Assembly (NCBI GenBank): GCA_030429345.1
Contig: JAUIFJ010000026.1
Location: 1-46,740 of the forward strand
Source of the DNA: a bacterium
GTDB lineage: Bacteria; CAIWAD01
Reading direction: 5' to 3'
Length of the DNA stretch: 46,740 bases
The position numbers and the translations under genes are program-made. This document shows, piece after piece, positions 8,382-17,404 of the stretch. How positions within the stretch are numbered: the stretch's first letter is position 1; the number at the start of each line of letters is the position of its first letter. The notes below the pieces were generated by a model that saw only the letters and a program-made list of their open reading frames with translations, had not been told where the DNA came from and did no database searches.

Positions 8382-8463
8382 GGGATCTCATCCTCATTTC
8401 GAAATACAACGGGCTCTCTGCGAGCGCGAAAGACGACGATAATACCGACAAGCGGGCGGAAAT

Positions 8464-11064
8464 TCAAGGGCTCGGCATTGAGGGAAGCAGGAAATGTGCC
8501 TGCACCTGGAAGAAGCCCCGGGGCTCCCCTTCCCAGGGCAGCGTCCAGAAGGACTCCTGGGTGAAAGCGATCCGGTTGGCCAGCGTGGCCTCCTCCCAGG
8601 GGCTCTCCAGGCGATGGATCGAAAACCCTTCCAGCAGCACCGCCGGATCGCTGCAGGCGCTGGCCCAGCTCAGTTGCAGCAAGGGTCCCTGCAGATCGAG
8701 GCCCAGATTCTCCACGATGCAGTAGTAGGGGCCGCGATAGCTGAAGGCCAGCAGCCCGGAGAGTCCGCCGCGATTCCCGGCCCAATCCTCGGCCTGGGCC
8801 GCCAGCCAGAGAGTCCCCGGCTCCAGGGGAAGTTCCGCCAGTTGCGCCTCGTCCATCTCGGCCTGGGCCAATTCCGGTTCCTGCAGGCGGTCCACGCTGA
8901 ACTCGGCCTCCTCCGGAGCATTGAAGGGCTGGCTGGCGAAATGCAGGAGCACGCTGCGGAAGGTGCTGTCCTGCTCGACCGCGCTCCAGCTCAACGCGAG
9001 GCCTCCCGTGCTGTCCTCTTCCAGGTCGAGCCAGTTCCCGAAAGCCGCGGGCGGCGCCTGGTCCACGCTGCCGAACCAGTCGTCCTGGATGCCTTCCAGG
9101 CCGGAGAAGCCGCTGTAGGCGAAAAGCGGATTCTGGTCGTCGTGCACGCGCACTTCGAAGCGCAGGCTGTCGCCGATCGCGTTGTGCGGCAGGACGAGCC
9201 GCAGGGTGGTGTCCGCGCTGCTGCCCGCCAGTCCGGCGTCCTGCCAGTCCTCGGCGGGACTGTTGTATACGCCGTCCAGGTTGTCATCCAGGCGCCACTG
9301 CAGGGAGGACAGGTCCACCCGGTGTTCCTCGTCCCGCAGGCGCAGGTCAATGGCCAGTTCCGTTCCCGCGCTCCAGAACCGGCCGTGCGCCGGGAAAAGC
9401 GCCTGCAGCTGCGGCGGCTCGAGGTCATCCGTATACACGGCCACCGTGTCGCTGTGCGCCGACAGTCGTCCCAGCTCGTCCCGCCCGCGCAGGCAGAAGA
9501 CCCAGTTCCGTCGGTAGCCCAGGTTGTCCAGCGTGATCCGGTCGCAGCGCGCCCAGCAGAGCTGCTCGTAGTCGTTGCGGTCGATGAGAAAGGTCGACGG
9601 CCCGAAGGCCCCCGTCGAGTCGGCCAGGATCTCGTAGCTCTCGAAACTGCTGCTGCGGGTCGGGGTCCAGCGCAGGCTGACCGAACGGCTGCCCAGGCCC
9701 ACGCTGCGGAAGTCCTGCGCGGCCTCAGGCGGATCGGGATCAGCAGTGAAGACCTGCAGGCTGTCGTGCGCGTCGCGCAGGGCCTCGAAGAAGGGGGCGT
9801 AATACAACCAGGCCGTGTCGAACTGGGCCAGGCGCGTTCCGGCCGTGTCCGCCTGGTAGAAGGCGCTCTCGCCCAGGGTGTGCGCCGGCAAGGGCAGCTC
9901 GTCCAGTTCGATGTGCAGCAGCCTTTCGGGCTCGTCGCACTCCGCATAGCCCTGGCCGCCTGCGCCGAAAGTGTGCAGCATCTGGCAGTTGCTGTTGTAG
10001 CCCCAGAGCGATCCCGCAGTCGGCAGCACCAGGGTCTGGCCGGGAGAGGGTTCCACCACCAGCGGAAAAAGCGGATTGCCGGAAATGTACTCCAGCAGCG
10101 AGACCTGCTCGTGGGGAAAGCCCAGGCCGTCCGCCGGCTGGACCGGTTCCGCGAGCAGGTTGAGCGCCCCCAGGACGCCGAAGCCGGGATCGTAGAGAGG
10201 AGGCAGGAAATAGCGCGTATACCGGCCGCCGGTGACGACCATGCTGCGCAGGTCGCGATGGCTGGCGTCGTCATAGCTGTGCAGCTGCAGGACCAGTTCG
10301 TCCGTGCCCTGGACCTGCCAGAAGTCGACCATGGCCTCGTGTGTCACGGCGAAGGGATGCAGGCAGTTGCGGGTAGGATCCGACAGGCTGCGGCTGTTGG
10401 TATAGGTCGATCCTGTCGCCAGGACCTCCCTGCCGGCGGAGGCGATCATCAGCAGGCCGGCGTCCAGTTCCTGGAAGACGCGCAGGCCGACATAGGGGGC
10501 GATGTAGTCGTCACAGGGATGCGGGACCTGCACGCAGATCTCCGGCCGCTCCGCCGTCGGCGAGAACACGTAGAGCCCCCAGGAGCGGTTGAAGCCGCCG
10601 ATCACGTCGTCGGCCTCTCCGGGCAGGCCCAGGTCCACGTGGCTGGAATCCAGGGGCTCGCGCAAGAGCCACAGGGGCCGACCGCTGTCCGTGTCCTGGA
10701 AGTCGACCAGCCGGTAGTCCGTGTCCAGTTCCTGCAGCAGGCTGTCTGCGGACGAGCCCTCGTCCAGCAGCAGGAAGGTGACCAGGCTGTGCCAGGCATC
10801 CAGCAGGGCGCGGTCTTCCGGAGTGTCGTACAGTCGTTCGAAATGACCGAAGGACTGGGCCTGGGGATCCAGGCCGGGGGGCGCGTATACATTGTAGCCC
10901 GGGCGAAGGATGTTCTCGCTGACGTGACTCAGCCAGTTGTCGTAGGCGCAGGCCGCCTCGTCTCCCGCAAGGAAGCCGGACAGGCTGCCCTCTTCCACCA
11001 GGATCTGCCCCTGGATCACGGATGCCGCCAGCAGGCACCCGAGGATCCCACATCGCCCTCGCAT
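8464..11064 (-). CDS. Large secreted protein with fibronectin type III-like domain
   Basis: 866 residues with an N-terminal signal peptide (hydrophobic stretch CGILGCLLAASVIQG). The first half has no recognisable motif and is rich in Asp, Leu and aromatic residues. Around residues 455-545 the pattern VSLRWTPTRSSSFESYEI and VFCLRGRDELGRLSAHSD matches a fibronectin type III fold. Two further beta-sandwich-like segments follow, the last with a similar style to the C-terminus of the M1 peptidase. There is no NPFNP sorting block at the end. The ATG at 11062-11064 has GGGGGAAGAAG upstream. It is probably surface or periplasmic and perhaps binds protein or sugar. It is divergent from the TPMT-like gene; function unknown. 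Confidence 0.82.
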   Translation of the reverse strand: MRGRCGILGCLLAASVIQGQILVEEGSLSGFLAGDEAACAYDNWLSHVSENILRPGYNVYAPPGLDPQAQSFGHFERLYDTPEDRALLDAWHSLVTFLLLDEGSSADSLLQELDTDYRLVDFQDTDSGRPLWLLREPLDSSHVDLGLPGEADDVIGGFNRSWGLYVFSPTAERPEICVQVPHPCDDYIAPYVGLRVFQELDAGLLMIASAGREVLATGSTYTNSRSLSDPTRNCLHPFAVTHEAMVDFWQVQGTDELVLQLHSYDDASHRDLRSMVVTGGRYTRYFLPPLYDPGFGVLGALNLLAEPVQPADGLGFPHEQVSLLEYISGNPLFPLVVEPSPGQTLVLPTAGSLWGYNSNCQMLHTFGAGGQGYAECDEPERLLHIELDELPLPAHTLGESAFYQADTAGTRLAQFDTAWLYYAPFFEALRDAHDSLQVFTADPDPPEAAQDFRSVGLGSRSVSLRWTPTRSSSFESYEILADSTGAFGPSTFLIDRNDYEQLCWARCDRITLDNLGYRRNWVFCLRGRDELGRLSAHSDTVAVYTDDLEPPQLQALFPAHGRFWSAGTELAIDLRLRDEEHRVDLSSLQWRLDDNLDGVYNSPAEDWQDAGLAGSSADTTLRLVLPHNAIGDSLRFEVRVHDDQNPLFAYSGFSGLEGIQDDWFGSVDQAPPAAFGNWLDLEEDSTGGLALSWSAVEQDSTFRSVLLHFASQPFNAPEEAEFSVDRLQEPELAQAEMDEAQLAELPLEPGTLWLAAQAEDWAGNRGGLSGLLAFSYRGPYYCIVENLGLDLQGPLLQLSWASACSDPAVLLEGFSIHRLESPWEEATLANRIAFTQESFWTLPWEGEPRGFFQVQAHFLLPSMPSP

Positions 11065-11181
11065 CTTCTTCCCCCTTTTGCCGCTTCCTGCCGGCTGCCG
11101 GCCGCCAGGACTAGCGCGTACTTCCTATTATACACGCGGCGCACGGGAATCCAAGGAAAATGGACAGCAGGCGGGAGGAAG

Positions 11182-11835
11182 ATGGACGCGGCATTCTGGA
11201 AGGGGCGATGGCAGGAAGGCAAGACCGGCTGGATGCAGAAGCGGGTCAATCCGCGGCTGCAGCAGATGTTGCCGCGCCTGCTGGCAACGGGCGAGCAGAA
11301 TGTCTTCGTGCCCCTCTGCGGGAACAGCCTGGACATGCCCTGGCTGGCCGGCAAGGGCCTGCGCGTGCACGGCGTCGACCTGGTGGAAGAGGCCCTGCTG
11401 GGCTTCTTCCGCAGCGAGAAGCTGCAGCCGACAGCGAGCGAGGAACCTTCCGGCGTCCGCTGGAATGCCGGTCCCTACTCGCTGTGGCACGCGGACATCC
11501 TGGACCTGCGGCCCGGGGACCTGCCCTCCTCCTTCGCCGTATACGACCGCGCCTCCCTGCTCGCGCTGCCCGCGGATCTTCGGCGCCGCTATGCCGGCTG
11601 GTTCGGCAGCATCTCCCCTTCCGGCACGCGCAAGCTGCTGATCACCGCCGAGTACGAACCCGGGGAAATGCAGGGGCCGCCTTTCCCCGTCTTCCGCGAT
11701 GAGGTCGAAGAGCTCTACGCCGCGCACTGGGAGATCGAGGTCCTGTGTCACGAGGAGGTCCCCCTGGCCCGCCGCTGGCAGGAACGCGGCATGACCTGGA
11801 TCCGCGAGGGGGTTTATCTCCTGGAACACAGGTAA
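11182..11835 (+). CDS. Thiopurine S-methyltransferase (TPMT) family SAM-dependent methyltransferase
   Basis: 217 residues. The N-terminus reads FWKGRWQEGKTGWMQKRVNP, the substrate-side signature of the TPMT family, followed by the SAM-binding region VFVPLCGNSLDMPWLAGKG and VHGVDLVEEALLGFF. A later YDRASLLALP segment is also typical. Bacterial members methylate thiopurines and have been linked to methylation of selenium and tellurium compounds; the natural substrate here is unknown. The ATG at 11182 follows GGGAGGAAG. It stands alone: divergent from the secreted protein and followed by the non-coding repeat tract. Confidence 0.92.
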   Translation: MDAAFWKGRWQEGKTGWMQKRVNPRLQQMLPRLLATGEQNVFVPLCGNSLDMPWLAGKGLRVHGVDLVEEALLGFFRSEKLQPTASEEPSGVRWNAGPYSLWHADILDLRPGDLPSSFAVYDRASLLALPADLRRRYAGWFGSISPSGTRKLLITAEYEPGEMQGPPFPVFRDEVEELYAAHWEIEVLCHEEVPLARRWQERGMTWIREGVYLLEHR

Positions 11836-12759
11836 CATCGCCCGGGAGGCGCCTCCAGGACATGCTCACCACCGCCGCGGACCAGGGCCCGCGGCTGTCG
11901 GTCTGCGCCCCTGCGGGACGATTATTCCAATAATCCCACTCCACCAGGCTCCCGCAGGGGGTCACGAATGATTCTCGATCCGTGGATACGATATTCGTAG
12001 GCATCAATTCGCGTTCCGCGGACCAGGGCCCGCGGCTATCGGTCTGCGCCCCTACGGGACGATTATTCAAATAATCCCACTCCACCAGGCTCCCGCAGGG
12101 GGCCACGAATGATAGCCGTGGGTGTCAGCCCACGGAAAACAAACGACCACACACCGAACAGGTGATACCCGTCGTGGACATTCAACATTGTGCAATTCGT
12201 TGAATCAGGTAACCGGGTTTGATCCAGGAAAACCGGCTACATATTCCGCCGGATGGGGTTTCACGTTCAACGATCGCGATCCGCGGATACGGTATTCGCA
12301 GGCATCCATTCGCGAACCGCGGACCAGGGCCCGCGGCTGTCGGTCTGCGCCCCTACGGGACGATTATTCAAATAATCCCGATCCACCAGGCTCCCGCAGG
12401 GGGCCACGAATGATAGCCGTGGGTGTCAGCCCACGGAAAACAAACGACCACACACCGAACCGGTGATACCCGTCGTATACGTCCATTATTATGCAATTCG
12501 TTGAACCGGGGAACCGGGGAACCGGAATTGATCCAGGAAAACCGGCTACATATTCCGCCGGATGGGGTTTCACGCGCAACGATCGCGATCCGCGGATACG
12601 GTATTCGCAGGCATCCATTCGCGAACCGCGGACCAGGGCCCGCGGCTATCGGTCTGCGCCCCTGCGGGACGATTATTCAAATAATCCCGATCCACCAGGC
12701 TCCCGCAGGGGCCACGAACGATAGCCGTGGGTTTCAGCCGCAGCAACGATCGGAACAAC
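11836..12759. repeat. Non-coding tract with four copies of a long structured repeat
   Basis: Four copies of a core begin at CCGCGG at 11875, 12016, 12317 and 12626. Each core is roughly 105 bases: CCGCGG-ACCAGGGC-CCGCGG, then GGTCTGCGCCCCT, an arm (C/A)GGGA, an inner ATTATT/AATAAT pair and the return arm TCCCGCAGGGG. The last three copies belong to near-identical units of about 300 bases. These also share a hairpin CCGTGGG-TGTCAG-CCCACGG (for example 12116-12135) and the stretch ATCCAGGAAAACCGGCTACA. The short open frames across it follow the repeats and do not look coding. The tract separates the TPMT-like gene from rnhB. Confidence 0.85.
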
Positions 12760-13380
12760 CTAGTCCGAAGACAGGCCGCGGGACTCGAACCAGCGTCTCA
12801 CGGGAGCGTAGCTTCGCCGGTGGATTTCGCAGGGGCCCAGCTCCTGCAGGGCGGCGAGGTGCGCCGGCGAGGGATAGCCCTTGTGATCGGCAAAGCCGTA
12901 GCCGGGCCAGCGCTGGTCCGCCTCGCGCATCCACGTGTCACGGGCCTCCTTGGCCAGGATCGAGGCCGCGGCAATGGCGGCGCTGATCCCGTCGCCGCCA
13001 ATGAGCGCCCGGCCGGGCCACTGCAGCGGGAAATCCCGCCCGTCGACCAGCACGTATCCGGGCGAAGGATCCAGGGCGGCCACCGCGCGCCGCATGGCCA
13101 CGAAGGTTGCCTGCAGGATGTTGAGCCGGTCGATCTCTTCCCGTGAAACATGGATCACGGACCAGGCCAGGGCGTTGGCGCGGACCCATTCGTCCAGCGA
13201 CGCGCGGCGGCCTGCCGACAGGCGCTTGCTGTCGTCCAGCCCGGCGGGCGGATCGCCCTCCGGTAGAATCACGGCGGCTGCGGTCACCGGCCCGGCCAGG
13301 GGACCGCGCCCGGCTTCGTCCACACCCGCCAGGCGCTCCAGCCCCAGCTCGGCCCGCAGATCCCGGTCGTGCCCCTTCAT
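12760..13380 (-). CDS. rnhB: Ribonuclease HII
   Basis: 206 residues, normal length. RNase HII cuts RNA in RNA-DNA hybrids and starts removal of misincorporated ribonucleotides. The catalytic acidic residues are visible in [14 protein letters not shown] (Asp21, Glu22), YVLVDGRD (Asp113) and [10 protein letters not shown] (Asp148). LDDSKRLS and GGDG are also family signatures. Its start overlaps the stop of the upstream uracil-DNA glycosylase-like gene (ATGA at 13377-13380), so two DNA-repair functions are coupled. Its stop lies at the edge of the repeat tract. Confidence 0.97.
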   Translation of the reverse strand: MKGHDRDLRAELGLERLAGVDEAGRGPLAGPVTAAAVILPEGDPPAGLDDSKRLSAGRRASLDEWVRANALAWSVIHVSREEIDRLNILQATFVAMRRAVAALDPSPGYVLVDGRDFPLQWPGRALIGGDGISAAIAAASILAKEARDTWMREADQRWPGYGFADHKGYPSPAHLAALQELGPCEIHRRSYAPVRRWFESRGLSSD

Positions 13381-14018
13381 TGAGCAAGCAGTTCCAGCAG
13401 GCCGGCCCGGCAGGCGGCTTTTCCGCCGTTGGCCGGGTGTCTCACCGCATCGCAGTCGAAGCCCAGCCGGCCCAGGACCAGCTCCGCCTTGCGGCCCACG
13501 GCAACGTGGCGCTGTATACCGAAGGTCTCGCTCAGCTCGCGCAGGACCCAGGACAGTTCTTCGAGTTCCGCGTCCGTCGGCGTGCGGTTGGAGAGTTCCC
13601 GTTCCTTCTTGAAGGGATGAAGCGGGAAGGCGTTCCAGACAAGGGGCAGAACGGGCAGTTCACCAATGATGTTCCAGAGGATCGTCCCGGATGGTTCCGT
13701 ATACCCTTCGGGTCGCCCGGAAGTCCAGCGGTAGCCCTTGCCGGGGCCGAACAGGGCGTGCCCCGCGACTCCGCGCACCAGTTGCCGCTCGCTGGTGAAG
13801 GGGATGCCGCTCCAGTGGCAGCCGTTGTAGCCGGGCGCTTCGCCGACCAGCATCACGGTCGGGGCGGCCGTCGCCATTTCCCGCAGGTAGAGCCGCAGGT
13901 TCTCGCGGCGCACGGCATCGCGCTCCCTGTCGCCGCCGGCGTAGGGATTGAAACACAGCTCCATGGGCGGAAGTCCGCCCAGGCGCCGGATGAAGGTGTC
14001 GATTCGTTTGTGGATCAC
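13377..14018 (-). CDS. Uracil-DNA glycosylase superfamily protein
   Basis: 213 residues from GTG at 14016-14018. The motif [21 protein letters not shown] corresponds to the GEAPG active-site loop of the family 4/5-like uracil-DNA glycosylases, and the C-terminal HPANGGK corresponds to the His-containing loop. WNAFPLHPF matches the strand after the active site. The four iron-sulfur Cys of classic family 4 enzymes are not visible, so it is a divergent member; the substrate cannot be assigned. The GTG has no strong ribosome-binding site, so the start is uncertain; an in-frame ATG lies 18 codons later. It is coupled to rnhB by a four-base overlap. The terminator of the upstream gene lies immediately before its start. 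Confidence 0.85.
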   Translation of the reverse strand: MIHKRIDTFIRRLGGLPPMELCFNPYAGGDRERDAVRRENLRLYLREMATAAPTVMLVGEAPGYNGCHWSGIPFTSERQLVRGVAGHALFGPGKGYRWTSGRPEGYTEPSGTILWNIIGELPVLPLVWNAFPLHPFKKERELSNRTPTDAELEELSWVLRELSETFGIQRHVAVGRKAELVLGRLGFDCDAVRHPANGGKAACRAGLLELLAQ

Positions 14019-14027
14019 GGCAGGAGA

Positions 14028-14057
14028 GGAAAAGGGTCCGCGCCGGAACGCGGACCC
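14028..14057 (-). terminator. Rho-independent terminator after the MmgE/PrpD gene
   Basis: Read leftward: GGGTCCGCG-TTCCGG-CGCGGACCC followed by TTTTCCTCT. It lies ten bases beyond the stop of the MmgE/PrpD gene and just before the glycosylase start. Confidence 0.8.
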
Positions 14058-14066
14058 GTTGTTGTG

Positions 14067-15437
14067 CTACACCAGGTCGGCCTTGAGAGACGCCATCAGG
14101 TCGCGGCAGCTCATCTTCTCGCAGGAGAAGATCGCCTCCTTGACCTCCTGCTGGCGCTTCTCGCTCAGCCGGCCCTCGCAGAGGCCGCCGAACTTGGCGT
14201 CCAGGTCCTCCTGGGTCATCGGTTCGCGGGGATCGCCCTTGGGGTACTCCAGGTATTCCTCGAACTCGCGGCCGTCGGTGGTCGTGATCCGCACACGGCT
14301 GGGCTGCTTGGCGGGGAACATCTCCTCGAACTCGAGGCTGGCCTCGCCCTTGATCTTGTCGATGGTCTCGCGGATCGCCGGGTCGGCGATCTTCTCGTCG
14401 GTGAAACTGGCGGTCGTGATCTTGCCGTCGACGATGGCCGCCGCCAGGCAGTAGGGCAGGCTGTGATCCGCTGTCTCACGGCTCTCCGGGCGGTACTTGT
14501 GCGGATCAAAGAGAATGTCGCAGGCGCGGGCGATGGTCGTCACGACCACTTCCTTGATGTCCTTGTGCGACAAGTTGTTGCCCTTCATCACCTTGAGGGT
14601 CGCGCTCAGGTGGGTGTGCGACAGGGCCTCCGTGGGGAAGGCCTTCATGCCGCATTCCAGGATCTTGAAACTCTCGCCCAGGCCGCCGACCAGGGCCTCG
14701 TCGTCCCAGCCTTCCCCGAAGCAGTGCTTCAGCCCTTCCTTGCCTTCGAAGACCTCCTCCGTGCCCGAGTAGCCTTCGCGGGCCATCAGGGCGGCGAGCA
14801 CGCCGCTCTGCACGGCCATCGGGTCGACGGTGTTCTTCATCATGGTCAGCTTGCCCGCCGTCGGACAGCCGATGGTGTGGTTGTGACACCCGCTGATGCC
14901 GATGGCGTGCACCAGCTGATCCTCGCTCAGCCCGAGCAGCACGCCGGCGGCGATCGGGCTGACGAACTGGGTCAGGGTGGCGTGGTGCCAACCGCGCTCG
15001 CGCACGCCGGGCTTGGCGAAAAGGCACATGCGCTGCTCGAACTCGTAGGCCAGCACGATGGCCGTGATCACCTCTTCCATGGAAGAATCCGCCAGCTCGC
15101 CGGCGGCCAGCGCGGCCGGAATCAGGTCCGAAGGATGGCTGGGGTCCTCCTTCCAGTAGATGTCATTGAAGTCCAGTGCGCGGATCATCAGGCTGTTGAG
15201 AAAAGAGGCGTTGACGGCGGGCATCTTGCCGCCGAAGCCCAGAATCGTCGCCTGCCCGCTGCCGCCCATGTCATCATAGATGCGGCGAATGGCGCCCACG
15301 TCCGGCGTTTCCATACTGCCGTAGGCGCAGCCCACGCTGTCGTACAAATAGCGCTTGACCTCGTGCACGACATTCTGCGGCAGGTCGGAATAGGTCAGCC
15401 CAAGGGAAAAGCGGGCGATCTGGCGAGAAAGGCTCAT
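14067..15437 (-). CDS. MmgE/PrpD family protein (2-methylcitrate dehydratase-like)
   Basis: 456 residues, the normal family length. Family landmarks are the helical N-terminus, LNSLMIRALDFNDIYWKED with the conserved D-[FL]-x-D pattern, HPSDLIPAALAAGE, ISGCHNHTIGCPTAGK and MKAFPTEALSHTHLSA. PrpD dehydrates 2-methylcitrate in propionate breakdown; other members act on related acids such as cis-aconitate or itaconate precursors. No prpB or prpC neighbour is present, so the substrate is open. ATG 15435-15437 follows GGAAGGAA. It appears to be a single-gene transcript ended by the terminator at 14028-14057. Confidence 0.93.
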   Translation of the reverse strand: MSLSRQIARFSLGLTYSDLPQNVVHEVKRYLYDSVGCAYGSMETPDVGAIRRIYDDMGGSGQATILGFGGKMPAVNASFLNSLMIRALDFNDIYWKEDPSHPSDLIPAALAAGELADSSMEEVITAIVLAYEFEQRMCLFAKPGVRERGWHHATLTQFVSPIAAGVLLGLSEDQLVHAIGISGCHNHTIGCPTAGKLTMMKNTVDPMAVQSGVLAALMAREGYSGTEEVFEGKEGLKHCFGEGWDDEALVGGLGESFKILECGMKAFPTEALSHTHLSATLKVMKGNNLSHKDIKEVVVTTIARACDILFDPHKYRPESRETADHSLPYCLAAAIVDGKITTASFTDEKIADPAIRETIDKIKGEASLEFEEMFPAKQPSRVRITTTDGREFEEYLEYPKGDPREPMTQEDLDAKFGGLCEGRLSEKRQQEVKEAIFSCEKMSCRDLMASLKADLV

Positions 15438-15550
15438 GGGGAGATTCCTTCCGGGAAAAGGGAATTGAGGAGGGGTTCCGCAGGCGCCGAAAGTGCGCGA
15501 AGAACCCGTTGCCCGGAATGTAAGGAAGCCCGCCCGCCAGAGGAAACCGC

Positions 15551-16000
15551 TCAGTCCGCCAGGGAATGCGGAAAGCCCTCTTCCCGCTGCTCCGCTGCCA
15601 GTTGCCGCAGGGCCGCGCGGTACTCATCCGATTCCCGGCGTGTTCGTTCTTCCTGCTCCTCCTGGCGACGTCGATTCAGGCGGATTGCCAACAACAATCC
15701 GATGCCCGGCAGGGACAGCATGGCCATGACGCCAATGCCCTGGGCCTCGCCGTTCATCAGCACCAGCAAGCCAATGCCGATGCCCAGGCCGATCATGGCC
15801 AGCGGCAGGCTGTAGATGTTGCCGACACGCTGTGCGGGACGTGGCGGCAGCGGCAGGCGCAGTTCCAGGCTTCGCATGGCCTCCGCGTGCTCCAGCTTCT
15901 GTCTGCGGTAGCGCATTTGCAGGAAATAGATTACCACGCCGGTCAGGCAGAAAACGAAGAGGATCGGCGCGAGCATCTCGGCCAGGGTCTGGGATACCAT
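15551..16000 (-). CDS. Membrane protein of unknown function (DUF6249-like)
   Basis: 149 residues with three membrane segments. One is at the N-terminus (about residues 10-28), then a charged stretch RYRRQKLEHAEAMRSLE, a hydrophobic pair around SLPLAMIGLGIGIGLLVLM and GVMAMLSLPGIGLLLAI, and a charged C-terminal helix of Arg/Glu repeats. The layout resembles small membrane proteins (DUF6249-type) found beside ECF sigma factors in FCB bacteria; this is a resemblance only. It lies divergently from the ECF sigma gene across a 156-base region that contains an inverted repeat, so the two may be co-regulated. AGGACC precedes the ATG. Confidence 0.8.
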   Translation of the reverse strand: MVSQTLAEMLAPILFVFCLTGVVIYFLQMRYRRQKLEHAEAMRSLELRLPLPPRPAQRVGNIYSLPLAMIGLGIGIGLLVLMNGEAQGIGVMAMLSLPGIGLLLAIRLNRRRQEEQEERTRRESDEYRAALRQLAAEQREEGFPHSLAD

Positions 16001-16069
16001 TGGAGGTCCTTTCTTGTGTCGCTGGGCGGAAGTGCCCTTTCGCCAGGTAGTCCGCTGCGCAAGGAAAAA

Positions 16070-16106
16070 GGTTACAGGCAGTAACCGAATCGGGGCCTGC
16101 GCCGTC
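16070..16106 (+). promoter_or_regulatory. Candidate ECF-type autoregulated promoter with inverted repeat
   Basis: GGTTAC-AGGCA-GTAACC (16070-16086) is a perfect inverted repeat. Its right arm GTAACC is followed after 16 bases by CGTC (16103-16106), the AAC...CGTC arrangement typical of ECF sigma-dependent promoters. Transcription would start near 16113, which argues against the TTG at 16112 as start codon of the sigma gene. Confidence 0.45.
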
Positions 16107-16156
16107 TACCTTTGCAAACAGGGAGCAGAACGATTCGCGAGAGCATTCAGCAGGCA

Positions 16157-16696
16157 ATGGACGATGGAAGCTGGCGCCGTCTTCGGGACGAGGACCCCCA
16201 GGCCTTCTTCCGCCGTCTGCGCTCGGAAACGCTGCCGCAGGTCTGGTCCATGTGCCTGCGGCTGCTGCAGGACCGGACCCTGGCCGAGGATGCCTGCCAG
16301 GAATGCTACCTGCGGGTCTGGCGATCCCTGGAGCGCTTTCGCGGAGAGGCTAGGCTGAGCACCTGGATCCTGGCCATCGCGATCCGCTGCTGCCGGGATC
16401 TGCAGAAGAAGGAATACCGGCCCGAGCGGCCCCGCCCCAGCGCGGACGGCGAACTGCCCGTACAGGCCGGAGCCTGCGAGGCCCGTCAGCGCGAAGAGGA
16501 AGACCTGGTCGAACGGCTGCTGAAGGGCCTGTCTCCCGGAGACCGGGAGCTGGTGCTGCTGTTCTACATGGAGAACCACAGCGTGGCCGAAGTGAGTCGC
16601 CTGACGGGCAAGGGCAGGGGTGCGGTCAAGACCGCCCTGCACCGGGCGCGCCGCAGGCTGGCCGGTCGCCTGCTGGAACTGGAGGAAGAAGGATGA
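16157..16696 (+). CDS. ECF RNA polymerase sigma factor
   Basis: 179 residues from ATG 16157; an open frame reaches TTG 16112, but that would coincide with the predicted transcription start. Region 2 is seen in EDACQECYLRVWRSLERFRGEA and STWILAIAIRCCRD, and region 4 in LSPGDRELVLLFYMENHSVAE and GKGRGAVKTALHRARRRL, the DNA-binding helix-turn-helix. This is a classic ECF (sigma-70 group 4) factor that directs RNA polymerase to stress- or envelope-related promoters. The stop overlaps the start of the following membrane protein (ATGA at 16693-16696), the normal arrangement for a sigma/anti-sigma pair. A candidate promoter of ECF type lies at 16081-16106, consistent with self-activation. Confidence 0.93.
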   Translation: MDDGSWRRLRDEDPQAFFRRLRSETLPQVWSMCLRLLQDRTLAEDACQECYLRVWRSLERFRGEARLSTWILAIAIRCCRDLQKKEYRPERPRPSADGELPVQAGACEARQREEEDLVERLLKGLSPGDRELVLLFYMENHSVAEVSRLTGKGRGAVKTALHRARRRLAGRLLELEEEG

Positions 16697-17070
16697 GACC
16701 CTCTTCGGAAAATATGGATCGCGAACTGCGACGATTGCTCTCTCCGCTGCCGGTTCCCGAGGGATTGGAGGCTCGCCTGGAGGCCGCCTTCCTTGAGGAA
16801 CTGAGCACTTCCCGCCAACCTGCGCCGACCCGTTTTCCCTGGCCCCATGTGATCGCCGTGGGCGGCTTTGCCTGCGGCCTGGCCCTGGTGCCGGGCTTCT
16901 GGGATCTGCTGGCCGCCATGGGTCGCCTGCTGCTGCAGGGCATGCACTGGCTTCGGACGATGCCGGAACCGGGCAGCCTGAGTCTGCTGCTGCTCGCCAT
17001 GCCGGTCCTGGCCCTTCTGGGGGCCATGGGCCTGAGCCGTATCCAGGACGAGGTCCTGGGACCCCGCTGA
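16693..17070 (+). CDS. Putative anti-sigma factor, membrane protein
   Basis: 125 residues. A soluble N-terminal part of about 45 residues (MDRELRRLLSPLPVPEGLEAR) precedes two membrane segments (about 50-70 and 93-112). Coupling by a four-base overlap to the ECF sigma gene and the topology (cytosolic N-terminus, membrane anchor) suggest that it holds the sigma factor at the membrane. There is no zinc-binding HxxxCxxC motif, so it would be a non-zinc anti-sigma factor; this is inference from context. Confidence 0.75.
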   Translation: MRPSSENMDRELRRLLSPLPVPEGLEARLEAAFLEELSTSRQPAPTRFPWPHVIAVGGFACGLALVPGFWDLLAAMGRLLLQGMHWLRTMPEPGSLSLLLLAMPVLALLGAMGLSRIQDEVLGPR

Positions 17071-17164
17071 TTCATCCTGAGAAGCCCTGCTCGAAAAAGG
17101 GAATACCGCCAACTCTGTCTAAAGTTGACCCTCTCGCTGGCCGATCAGGGGTCCAGGAGGAGCC

Positions 17165-17359
17165 ATGGAAAACCCAGACACCCTGTTCACCGATGACGGC
17201 CTCGAAGTCCGCTTCGATCCCCTGATGGACGAGTTTCTCAGCCAGCGCCCCCTTGCCCGGCTGCAGCTGATCGATCGCCAGGGCCTGCCCACTCCCCTGG
17301 AGCTGGACGCGGAATCGCTGGACCAGCTCGTGCGTCTTCTGGAAGGCCTGAGCCACTGA
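17165..17359 (+). CDS. Small acidic protein of unknown function (64 residues)
   Basis: Start ATG 17165 with a strong site CCAGGAGGAGCC directly upstream; stop at 17359. The product is acidic, rich in Leu and Asp (FDPLMDEFLSQRPLARLQL, then ESLDQLVRLLEGLSH), soluble and without Cys. I do not recognise it. It sits between the anti-sigma gene and the SDR gene on the same strand and codon use matches its neighbours, so it is likely real. Confidence 0.7.
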   Translation: MENPDTLFTDDGLEVRFDPLMDEFLSQRPLARLQLIDRQGLPTPLELDAESLDQLVRLLEGLSH

Positions 17360-17404
17360 CCTCCCTCTTGTGGCGAAAGCCCGCCCCGGCCGCTATTTTG
17401 CGGC

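Noticed and set aside
11875-12759. CRISPR array
   Set aside because: Repeats are about 105-300 bases long, irregularly spaced, and without unique short spacers or cas genes.
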